DNA of 16,038 nt from Pleurocapsa sp. MO_226.B13 (GTDB lineage Bacteria; Cyanobacteriota; Cyanobacteriia; Cyanobacteriales; Xenococcaceae). The notes beneath the pieces were generated by a model, which worked only from the letters and a program-made list of their open reading frames with translations, did not search any database and was not told the DNA's origin. The stretch covers positions 1 through 16,038 of the forward strand of contig JASJEI010000222.1 of the NCBI GenBank assembly GCA_030064795.1, written 5' to 3'. A program made the position numbers and the translations under genes. Shown here piece by piece: positions 6,725-13,119 of this stretch; position 1 is the stretch's first letter; each line of letters starts with the position of its first letter.

Positions 6725-7627
6725 ATGTCTACAACTTTTCTCCCCAAATCTATTCCTGGCACCTACTGGCAGTGGCGAGACAACTCTATTTACTACGTTA
6801 GTGCGGGAAAACAGCAGTCCGATCTACCAGCACTACTTCTGGTACACGGTTTTGGCGCGTCCACCGATCATTGGCGCAAAAATATTGCTCAGTTACAAGA
6901 AGATTTTCAGGTTTGGGCGATCGACCTTTTGGGTTTTGGACGTTCCGCAAAGCCCAAACAAGAATATAGCGGGAATCTTTGGCGAGAACAATTGCATGAC
7001 TTTATTACAGAAGTTATTGGCAAACCGACAGTACTGGCTGGTAATTCTCTTGGGGGCTATGCTTCCTTATGCGTAGCAGCAGCATATCCTCAGTCTACGG
7101 CGGGTTTGATTTTACTCAATAGTGCGGGGCCTTTTAGCGACACGACGACTCAATCAAATCAAAAATCCAAGTCAAATTTTGGTGGAAAGCTAACGCGCTC
7201 AATTCTGCTTCAACCTTGGGCAAGTTTTCTCTTGTTTCAATATGTACGTCGTCGTTCTGTAATTCGTAAAACTCTCAATCAAGTATATTACGATCGCAGT
7301 GCCGTAACCGAACAGTTAGTAGAAGATATTTATCGTCCTTCCTGCGATCTCGGTGCAGCAGAAGTTTTTAACGCGGTGTTTAAAACTCCCCAGGGAGAAA
7401 AAGTAGATGTGCTATTGAGTCAGATGCTATGCCCATTGCTGCTTTTGTGGGGAGAAAAAGACCCTTGGATTAACGCCAGAGATAGAGGAAGCAAATTTCG
7501 TGAATATTATCCGCAGTTAACGGAGTATTATTTAGAGGCTGGTCATTGTCCTCACGATGAAATTCCAGAAGAAGTCAATAAGCTAATCACAAACTGGGTT
7601 TTATCCATTAGTAAGCTACAATCTTAA
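6725..7627 (+). CDS. Alpha/beta-fold hydrolase (cyanobacterial/plastid type)
   Basis: A 300-aa serine hydrolase. The oxyanion-hole HGFG is at 41-44, the nucleophile S108 in GNSLGG, the acid D246 in WGEKDPW, and the catalytic H274 in AGHCPHDEIPEEV. A cap insertion of about 75 residues (135-210) is basic and partly hydrophobic (NFGGKLTRSILLQPWASFLLF), which may touch membranes. The N-terminal TYWQWRDNSIYYVSAG is typical of a cyanobacterial and plastid group that includes chlorophyll dephytylase CLD1 and related proteins, so a chlorophyll or lipid ester is a reasonable substrate guess, but sequence alone does not settle it. The DUF2993 gene follows at 56 nt on the same strand, suggesting an operon. 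Confidence 0.9.
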   Translation: MSTTFLPKSIPGTYWQWRDNSIYYVSAGKQQSDLPALLLVHGFGASTDHWRKNIAQLQEDFQVWAIDLLGFGRSAKPKQEYSGNLWREQLHDFITEVIGKPTVLAGNSLGGYASLCVAAAYPQSTAGLILLNSAGPFSDTTTQSNQKSKSNFGGKLTRSILLQPWASFLLFQYVRRRSVIRKTLNQVYYDRSAVTEQLVEDIYRPSCDLGAAEVFNAVFKTPQGEKVDVLLSQMLCPLLLLWGEKDPWINARDRGSKFREYYPQLTEYYLEAGHCPHDEIPEEVNKLITNWVLSISKLQS

Positions 7628-7683
7628 TTGCTGACTTCTTAATAATTTGTTACAAGGTAGATAGTAACTCAATCTATAACTCT

Positions 7684-8475
7684 ATGTTTGGTGGATTTGT
7701 TGGTTTTGGTAATAATAAAGGCGGAGATTGGGGCGAAAACCTGATAAATACTGTCGCAAGCAACACAATCCGTCATTTATTTACTCGTAGTGAGTTAGTA
7801 AACGTATCGGTTAAGTGTAATCCCTCTAGTAAGCTATTACAGGGAACAATTGACAGTTTTAAAATGAATGGTCGCGGTTTAGTCATACGCAAGCAATTTC
7901 GTACGGAGGAGATGTCTTTTGAAACCGATGCGGTGGCTATTGATTTTGGTTCGGCAGTTCAAGGCAAAATTGCCCTCAAACAACCTACTCAAGCGATCGC
8001 TCAGGTAAAGTTGTCTGAAGCTGACATTAATAAGTCTTTTGAAGCGGATTTAGTCAGAAAGCGTTTGGAAAATCTTACTCCCAATGCTTTAACAGAGATA
8101 TCTGAAGGAGAACCTGTATCTTTTACAGATGTAGAAGTGCAATTACTACCAGACAACAAAGTAAAGCTATTGGCAAAAGCAAGTTGGCAAGACACTACTG
8201 TCCCTGTCAGTCTCAGTTGTAGATTAGCTATTAGCAAACGCAGACGAGTTGTATTTGAAGATATTAAGTTTGAACGGTCAGATGTGCCCCAAGAGGTACA
8301 GAAAATCTCCGAACGGTTGACTCTAGCTTTAGGGGAAATCCTCAACGAAATGGTCGATTTAGACCGTTTTAACCTAGATGGAGTTAAATTACGCCTAAAT
8401 CGTTTAAACACCGAGGGAAAAATGCTGTTATTTAGCGGATATGCCCAAATAGAAAGAGTACCTCAGACGGGTTAG
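7684..8475 (+). CDS. DUF2993 domain protein (LmeA-like)
   Basis: A 263-aa protein of the DUF2993 family, which is frequent in cyanobacteria and actinobacteria; the characterised actinobacterial member LmeA binds phospholipid. Seen here: a Gly-rich N-terminus without a convincing signal peptide, the family opening LINTVASNTIRHLF, alternating amphipathic strands (G-T-IDSFKMNGRGLVI, VKLSEADINKSFEADLVRKRL), the second repeat VQLLPDNKVKLLAKASW, and the closing segment VDLDRFNLDGVKLRLNRL. The alternating strands suggest an elongated lipid-binding fold. Its position behind a hydrolase with a membrane-friendly cap suggests joint work on a membrane lipid or pigment, which is inference. Confidence 0.85.
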   Translation: MFGGFVGFGNNKGGDWGENLINTVASNTIRHLFTRSELVNVSVKCNPSSKLLQGTIDSFKMNGRGLVIRKQFRTEEMSFETDAVAIDFGSAVQGKIALKQPTQAIAQVKLSEADINKSFEADLVRKRLENLTPNALTEISEGEPVSFTDVEVQLLPDNKVKLLAKASWQDTTVPVSLSCRLAISKRRRVVFEDIKFERSDVPQEVQKISERLTLALGEILNEMVDLDRFNLDGVKLRLNRLNTEGKMLLFSGYAQIERVPQTG

Positions 8476-8487
8476 TCAAGAAGTAAA

Positions 8488-8520
8488 GAACAAAAAATAA
8501 TTTTTTAGAGTTTTTTGTTC
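8488..8520. terminator. Candidate bidirectional terminator between convergent genes
   Basis: GAACAAAAAA at 8488-8497 and its exact complement TTTTTTGTTC at 8511-8520 form a 10-bp stem with a 13-nt loop. It lies between the converging DUF2993 and acetyltransferase genes, overlapping the last codons of the latter. It is AT-rich, with T-runs on either strand. The stem is weak, so termination is plausible, not certain. Confidence 0.4.
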
Positions 8521-8951
8521 ATGGGAAGATGAATCACTCCTGTTGTGGAAGAAGGAAACTGGACACCGCAGGTTTGAAAACCTACCTTTTGATAAAAACC
8601 TACTGCTGTAAGTCTAGAGTTGAGAGTAATCTCGATCGCGCCTTGTTGTTTGGCTAAGTCAATTAAAAATAGTATTATTTGTTTACCTAGATTTTGTTTT
8701 TGGTATCTGGGGTCAACTACCATCTGTCCGATTTTGTATTGGCGATCGCCCAGAGCAATTAATTGCCCATAAGCTACTACATCACCATGAATAATAATGG
8801 CAGCGTGAAAATCTATATTATTCTTATCTAAAGCAACTTCCCAGGGTAGATCGTGTTCGGCATAAAATAGACGATATCTTAATTTGCAGGCTTGCCAATA
8901 CTCTGGACTCTTGTATTCAATTAATCGGACTGAAAAGCGATCTTCTATCAC
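8505..8951 (-). CDS. GNAT-family N-acetyltransferase
   Basis: A 148-aa acyl-CoA-dependent acetyltransferase of unknown substrate. The acetyl-CoA-binding motif A is visible at 76-91: QMVVDPRYQKQNLGKQ, with the Q-x-x-x-L-G pyrophosphate loop. The conserved motif B follows as ITLNSRLTAVGFYQKVGF (108-125), the usual N-x-x-A-x-x-F-Y-x-K-x-GF ending. The N-terminus ACKLRYRLFYAEHDLPWE resembles ElaA-like and other small GNATs. The start is GTG at 8951: the only upstream in-frame codon before a stop (8957-8955) is ATA. It runs toward the DUF2993 gene and away from the PSI factor gene, so it is probably expressed alone. Confidence 0.88.
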   Translation of the reverse strand: MIEDRFSVRLIEYKSPEYWQACKLRYRLFYAEHDLPWEVALDKNNIDFHAAIIIHGDVVAYGQLIALGDRQYKIGQMVVDPRYQKQNLGKQIILFLIDLAKQQGAIEITLNSRLTAVGFYQKVGFQTCGVQFPSSTTGVIHLPMNKKL

Positions 8952-9055
8952 TATTTATTATTAGAATTGGAAATAAATTTATCTCAAGCATGATTTTAAT
9001 CCAGTTATTTACCTCTCTATTCTTCAAATGTAGACATAGTTTCAATTTATTACGA

Positions 9056-9099
9056 AGTCCAAGCAGGCTCCGTCGTCTTACGGCGGAGTACCTTGGACT
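9056..9099. repeat. Nested inverted repeat in the leader of the PSI factor gene
   Basis: Outer arms AGTCCAAG (9056-9063) and CTTGGACT (9092-9099) are perfect complements. Inside them CTCCGTCG (9068-9075) pairs with CGGCGGAG (9081-9088), with one G-T wobble and a 5-nt loop. It ends 13 nt before the ATG at 9113. The inner stem is far more GC-rich than the surroundings. It may be a REP/MITE-like insertion or a structured 5' leader. Confidence 0.7.
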
Positions 9100-9112
9100 C
9101 GCTCATTACCGA

Positions 9113-9673
9113 ATGTCGAGAATATATTTGACCAAACTGATTGTTCTGAGTTTCTTAGTTTTGCTTGTTAGTTTTTCTGGCTGGACATCTTCCGCTTCAG
9201 CTAGTATTAATGACGATCGCTATGAGGGTAATATCTTTATTCTCTACGGTGGGAATGGTTCTCTCGTACCACCTCGGATGGATTTACCAACCTCTTTGAA
9301 ACGAAACAAACCAGCTATTTTAGTGTTTTATATTGACGATAGTAGTGATTGCAAACAATTTTCAATTTTAGTCTCTCGAATTCAAGAATTTTATGGGCGT
9401 GCGGCCAGTATTATTCCTGTAACTGTTGATTCTTTTGTCGAGCGAGACGAATATACTCCTGAAGATCCAGCTTATTACTACAGTGGAGTTGTCCCCGAAA
9501 CCGTAATTCTAAACCAGGAAGGCAAAGTAGTTTACGATGGCAAAGGGCAAGTCCCTTACGAAGAGATAGACGACGTATTGCGTGAAGTGTTTGATTTGTT
9601 ACCGCGATCGGAATCTCAAGTCCTCAAACGTCGTTCTTTTAATGAGTTTAACTCAGGGATGACAGATAATTAA
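9113..9673 (+). CDS. Thylakoid membrane photosystem I accumulation factor (thioredoxin-like)
   Basis: A 186-aa membrane-anchored thioredoxin-like protein of a cyanobacterial family annotated as needed for photosystem I accumulation. Residues 1-7 are basic and 8-23 hydrophobic, followed by TSSASAS, so it is an anchor or signal. The family signature DDRYEGNIF.LYGGNGSLVPPR starts at about 34. The thioredoxin-like core runs from about 65: KPAILVFYIDDSSDCKQF with a single C80 where thioredoxins have CxxC, then VVPETVILNQEGKVVYDGKG (the cis-Pro region P128), and the helix IDDVLREVFDLLPRSE. Lack of the second Cys argues against a classical dithiol oxidoreductase. The start at 9113 is preferred to an upstream in-frame ATG at 8990, because the extra 41 residues would be encoded largely by the inverted repeat at 9056-9099. 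Confidence 0.85.
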   Translation: MSRIYLTKLIVLSFLVLLVSFSGWTSSASASINDDRYEGNIFILYGGNGSLVPPRMDLPTSLKRNKPAILVFYIDDSSDCKQFSILVSRIQEFYGRAASIIPVTVDSFVERDEYTPEDPAYYYSGVVPETVILNQEGKVVYDGKGQVPYEEIDDVLREVFDLLPRSESQVLKRRSFNEFNSGMTDN

Positions 9674-9693
9674 AACGATGGCGGTATTTTGAG

Positions 9694-9876
9694 TCAGTCT
9701 GGAACTTGTCGGATCTAATATCCAAGGAAGTCCACCCCCGCCAACTCCTCTTCGCTTGACTCTGGATGTAGAGTATGAGCAATTCTGGTTTTGAATGCTT
9801 TTAAAGAACGCGAGTGGGAATTCCCGTACCGTTCAGAGGACGCGGATGAGAACGAGCGCGATAACTTATTGGTCAT
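9694..9876 (-). pseudogene. Group II intron reverse transcriptase/maturase remnant
   Basis: On the minus strand, one frame reads LKAFKTRIAHTL (K-T-R-I encoded at 9792-9781), then GVDFLGY, a TAG stop at 9717-9715, and in the same frame IRQVPD before TGA at 9696-9694. This is the conserved RT region of bacterial group II intron proteins, where GLELKPSKTRI(V)HTL is followed by GFDFLGF-IRQYP. Sequence upstream of LKAFKT (Ser/Arg-rich, from ATG at 9876) no longer matches the RT, and the YADD motif and the maturase domain are missing. The fragment lies just beyond the PSI factor stop codon. It is dead: two stops, about 60 codons, no domain V found downstream. Confidence 0.65.
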
Positions 9877-10207
9877 AGGTTTACGCTTTTGATACAGAAT
9901 CTTTATATGATAAGGTATTGAGCCGTTGTATAATACCCTTGTACGTAAAATCTAGCTATAAATTGCTGTAACCTCGTACATAGCAACGCACCTAGACAAT
10001 TTGGAGTATGGGGTTCGATACAAGTGTTGTATCGGTAAAATTCCAAGCGCACATAGATGTATGAGTATTTCCATAATACGAGTAGTACCGAAGGACGTTC
10101 GGGGAAAGAAATTGACTGTCAAGTCGGGCTGTCGGGGGTACATAGTAGCTGCTGTGTATCTAGATAAGAGGCGTAGGGCAGTAAAGTTCTAATCGCGAGG
10201 TTAGAAG

Positions 10208-10238
10208 CTTGTATGGCTTTAGCCTACGAGAGAAGTCA
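10208..10238 (+). mobile_element. Candidate right end of an IS200/IS605-type element
   Basis: CTTGTA (10208-10213) and GGCT (10215-10218) pair with AGCC (10221-10224) and TACGAG (10225-10230), giving a 10-bp hairpin with one G-T wobble and a single unpaired T at 10214; AGAAGTCAC follows. Subterminal hairpins with an unpaired T are characteristic of IS200/IS605 ends, and the preceding GAGGTTAGAAG plus trailing GTCAC fit cyanobacterial elements as I remember them. No transposase or left end is identifiable, so it would be a solo end or an internally deleted derivative. Confidence 0.4.
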
Positions 10239-10275
10239 CGTATTAGAGTTTATCTACTTCCTCGTTACTCAATCA

Positions 10276-12204
10276 ATGGAATTATCTGCCACGAAAAAAG
10301 CATTACTAGCATTGAGACAAATGCAAAGTAAACTAGAAGCTTTAGAGAATGCTAAATCCGAACCTATTGCTGTAGTGGGGATGGGATGTCGCTTTCCTGG
10401 CGGGAACAACCCAGAGGAGTTTTGGCAATTGTTACGGGATGGCAAAGATGCAATTACGGAAGCTCCAGATGGGCGTTGGGATAAGTCAGAATACGATGGG
10501 GGATTTGTTCCTGATTTAAAAGAATTCGATCCCAGTTTTTTTCGCATTGCACCGAGAGAAGCAGCCAGCATCGATCCACAACAGAGATTATTATTAGAAG
10601 TTAGTTGGGAAGCCTTAGAAAACGCAGCTATATCAGCCGATAAGATTCGGGGTAGTCAGACAGGGGTATTTATTGGTATTGCTGCTGTAGACTATTGGCA
10701 TCAGCTTTTAAGTAGGAAAGAGCAAGATATAGATGCCTACCTAACTACTGGTAATACCCATAGTTTGGCATCGGGACGAATCTCTCATTTCTTTAACTTT
10801 ACAGGCTCTAGTATCTCTTTAGATACCGCTTGTTCCTCATCTTTAGTAGCAGTACATCTGGCGATTAAAAGTTTACGCGATCGCGAATGCAATCTGGCTT
10901 TGGCAGGAGGAGTTAACCGTCTGATTTCTCCTAAAGTTAGTCTGAATTTTTCTAAAGCCAAAATGTTATCTCCCGACGGACGATGTAAGACTTTTGATGA
11001 GAGTGCTAATGGCTTTGTCAGATCCGAAGGTTGTGGGATAGTTGTTTTAAAAAGACTTAGTGATGCGATCGCAGATCGAGATAATATTAGAGCAGTCTTG
11101 TTGGGTTCGGCAACTAATCAAGATGGACGCACTAGCAGCATTACGACTCCCAGTAGTTTATCTCAGCAAGCAGTAATTCAGCAGGCTTTGGCTAACAGTA
11201 AGGTTGAAGCACAGCAGGTTAGTTATTTAGAAACACACGGTACGGGAACAGCTTTAGGCGATGCAATCGAACTAGAAGCTTTAAGTAAAGTATTTCAAGA
11301 TAATCAGGAATTAGTTCTCGGTGCGGTAAAAACTAATATCGGTCATACCGAATCGGCAGCAGGAATAGCCAGCTTAATCAAGACTATCTTATCATTAGAA
11401 AATAAATTTATTCCAGGCAATTTACATCTCAAACAGCCCAATAGTAAAGTAGAGTGGCAAAACTTACCTTTTAAACTACCTTACCAAGCGATCGCCTGGG
11501 AAGCACAACCCCGCATTGCAGGAGTTAGTTCCTTTGGCTTTAGTGGTACTAATGCTCATGTTGTAGTGGGAGAAGCCGAAGGTGAAATTGAGACTCCTGA
11601 AGCGGGACAAGAAGAGTTATATTTATTTACTATATCCGCCAGAAGTAAAAAGGCTTTAGACAATCTAGCTTCAGACTATATTAATTATTTAGAAACCCAT
11701 GGCGATCTTTTAATTGAAGATGTTTGCTTTACTACCAATACAGGGCGATCGCATTTTAATCATCGCTTGGCTATTACTGTTAATTCTCTTGCCGATTTAC
11801 AGGCTAAATTAACTCAATATATTACTCAAGAAAATCCATCAGGATTATGGCAAGGAAAAGCTAAGAGCGATCGCGAACCTAAACTAGCTTTAATCTTTGA
11901 ATCAGAAAATCAAGAGTTGCAAGAATTAATTGAATCTTTAACTGGTAATTCTCTAGTTTCTGCCGAACTAGCCGATATTTATTGGCAGTTAAGTAATAAA
12001 CCATTAGTCGCTCGTAACGAAGCAAATATTATATATTCTCAAATCAAATCAGAATTAAACAATTGGGAAATAATAACTCCTGGACTAGCTCAATTGTATA
12101 TATTAGGAGTAAAAATTGACTGGGAATTATTAGTAAATCAGACTGGAGGTAGAAAAACTATTCTTCCCACTTATCCCTTTCAACGACAAACTTATTGGTT
12201 ATAA
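10276..12204 (+). CDS. AT-less type I polyketide ketosynthase protein
   Basis: A 642-aa protein resembling one PKS module cut down to its ketosynthase. Residues 1-27 (TKKALLALRQMQSKLEALEN) form the helix or coiled coil that precedes KS domains in cyanobacterial PKS and often serves for docking. The KS, about 30-432, is intact: C186 in DTACSSS, H321 in ETHGTGT and H357 in NIGHTES. The KS-AT linker follows (about 440-535). Where an acyltransferase of about 300 residues should begin (KLALIF, about 536) there are only some 65 residues lacking GQGSQ and GHSxGE, then the post-AT linker ending in LPTYPFQRQTYWL at the C-terminus. No KR, DH or ACP follows. The frame is uninterrupted, so it is probably functional, with partners elsewhere; trans-AT ketosynthases have a similar layout. 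The start at 10276 is chosen because an upstream in-frame ATG (10213) lies inside the transposon-like hairpin. Confidence 0.88.
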   Translation: MELSATKKALLALRQMQSKLEALENAKSEPIAVVGMGCRFPGGNNPEEFWQLLRDGKDAITEAPDGRWDKSEYDGGFVPDLKEFDPSFFRIAPREAASIDPQQRLLLEVSWEALENAAISADKIRGSQTGVFIGIAAVDYWHQLLSRKEQDIDAYLTTGNTHSLASGRISHFFNFTGSSISLDTACSSSLVAVHLAIKSLRDRECNLALAGGVNRLISPKVSLNFSKAKMLSPDGRCKTFDESANGFVRSEGCGIVVLKRLSDAIADRDNIRAVLLGSATNQDGRTSSITTPSSLSQQAVIQQALANSKVEAQQVSYLETHGTGTALGDAIELEALSKVFQDNQELVLGAVKTNIGHTESAAGIASLIKTILSLENKFIPGNLHLKQPNSKVEWQNLPFKLPYQAIAWEAQPRIAGVSSFGFSGTNAHVVVGEAEGEIETPEAGQEELYLFTISARSKKALDNLASDYINYLETHGDLLIEDVCFTTNTGRSHFNHRLAITVNSLADLQAKLTQYITQENPSGLWQGKAKSDREPKLALIFESENQELQELIESLTGNSLVSAELADIYWQLSNKPLVARNEANIIYSQIKSELNNWEIITPGLAQLYILGVKIDWELLVNQTGGRKTILPTYPFQRQTYWL

Positions 12205-12227
12205 TCATTTCAATTAATTTTTGTAGG

Positions 12228-12283
12228 TTATTAGTTATTAGTTATTAGTTATTAGTTATTAGTTATTAGTTATTAGTTATTAG
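12228..12283. repeat. Heptamer tandem array TTATTAG x8
   Basis: Eight perfect copies of TTATTAG begin 23 nt after the ketosynthase stop. It is the cleanest of the STRR-like arrays here. Its 7-nt period puts TAG/TAA stops in every frame. Array length is likely to vary between strains by slippage. Confidence 0.95.
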
Positions 12284-12412
12284 ATGTAGTAGCGCGTCTA
12301 GACTAAAATGCTGGGTTGATTTGAGTAGCGTGGGCATTGCCAACATTATCTCGTTTAATTCAATCTAGCCAACAAATTAAAGTTGACTTAGGTTTTATCT
12401 TTTGTCAGTCAA

Positions 12413-13027
12413 TCAGTTTTTTACAATCAAAAATATACCAGTAATAATCATCACACTACCTGCGGTAATATTAGTTACTTTTTGAGCTTTTAAGCTAGTT
12501 AAAGACGATCTACTTTTGTTAGCAAGATAAGCATAACCTAGCTTAGTTCCGCCTACTGCTAGAGTGGTAGTGGTAAGAATAGCGATCGCATCGATAATTG
12601 AGAGGTTCTTTAAATCGAGAAAAGCAGGGAAAAAACTAATATAAAAAAAGATGGCTTTGCTATCGCTTAAAGTAATCAATAGTCCGCTAAAGAAACTAGA
12701 TAACCAGGACGATTCTGAAATTCTTTTAATCTCGATCGACTTTAATTTTGTTCGAGACATCTTGATTCCCAACCAGATAAGATAAATACCACCAAGATAT
12801 TTTATTAACAGAGACAGAATAGTTATTTTTCCAGCAATAGCTGATAAACCATAGATAGCCAAGATGATGAAAACAAAATCGCCAATTAATATTCCTGCAA
12901 CTGTTATGGCACCATGAGTAAATCCAGAAGAAATTGTCCTGGCTACCACGGCAAATACACTCGAACTAGGAACAATAGCCAGAACAATCATCGCACCTAG
13001 TAATGCAACAATACTATTTAAGGTCAT
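12413..13027 (-). CDS. LysE/RhtB-family amino-acid exporter
   Basis: A six-helix inner-membrane translocator of the LysE superfamily, exporting amino acids or their derivatives. It opens with helix 1 SIVALLGAMIVLAIVPSSS, with the conserved early proline, followed by GFTHGAITVAGILIGDFVFI, where the G-x-x-x-GD-F pattern is typical of the family, then LLIKYLGGIYLIWLGIKM (the conserved K-x-x-G--YL--LG motif) and a loop before the C-terminal helices. ATG at 13027 (204 aa) is preferred because family members start right before helix 1; a TTG at 13060 would add 11 hydrophilic residues. It is divergent from the LeuD-LeuC fusion with about 92 nt between coding regions, a spacing consistent with shared control. 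The substrate cannot be read from sequence; the neighbour suggests a branched or homologated amino acid (inference). Confidence 0.88.
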   Translation of the reverse strand: MTLNSIVALLGAMIVLAIVPSSSVFAVVARTISSGFTHGAITVAGILIGDFVFIILAIYGLSAIAGKITILSLLIKYLGGIYLIWLGIKMSRTKLKSIEIKRISESSWLSSFFSGLLITLSDSKAIFFYISFFPAFLDLKNLSIIDAIAILTTTTLAVGGTKLGYAYLANKSRSSLTSLKAQKVTNITAGSVMIITGIFLIVKN

Positions 13028-13119
13028 ACCAGACTGATATAATTTATCGTTGAATTGCAATGTATCACTATTTCGATCGAGAATAAATCGCGTTCATCTA
13101 AAAAACTCTAGTTTTATTT

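Larger units (their letters stand above)
9674..10275. other. Mobile-element debris region
   Basis: About 600 nt without an intact gene or a GCGATCGC site. By my hand count 9721-10200 is about 44% G+C, clearly above the other spacers here. It contains a minus-strand group II intron reverse-transcriptase remnant (9694-9876) and a transposon-end-like hairpin (10208-10230). A 63-codon plus-strand frame at 10001-10192 opens with MEYGVRY, reminiscent of TnpB N-termini, but the rest does not match TnpB and it is not called as a gene. A TATAAT at 9929-9934 has no partner -35. The insertion sits directly upstream of the ketosynthase gene. Confidence 0.55.

Noticed and set aside
8001..8411. 136-codon minus-strand frame opposite the DUF2993 gene
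   Set aside because: Ser/Arg/Thr-rich translation with no domain, entirely antisense to a well-supported gene.
8990..9112. 41-residue N-terminal extension of the PSI accumulation factor
   Set aside because: It is encoded largely by the nested inverted repeat; the signal-anchor starts properly at 9113.
9722..9739. AAGGAAGTCCACCCC resembling the 5' signature of RNase P RNA
   Set aside because: The other conserved rnpB elements are absent, and the segment is explained as the complement of the RT remnant's DFLGY codons.
9916..9950. GAGCCGT...GTACG string resembling group II intron domain V
   Set aside because: The 3' arm reads ACGTAAA instead of ACGGTTC, so the essential stem cannot form, and the strand is opposite to the RT remnant.
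10001..10192. 63-codon plus-strand frame beginning MEYGVRYK, TnpB-like at its first residues
   Set aside because: After the first eight residues there is no TnpB motif (no RuvC or zinc-ribbon signature), composition is odd and it lies in a debris region. It is mentioned only within that region.
10213..10275. 21-residue N-terminal extension of the ketosynthase protein
   Set aside because: Its ATG lies in the transposon-like hairpin; homologous PKS proteins begin at or near the docking helix encoded from 10276.
12228..12283. Regular repeat array as a possible CRISPR
   Set aside because: Units are 7 nt and abut without spacers; it is a simple tandem repeat.
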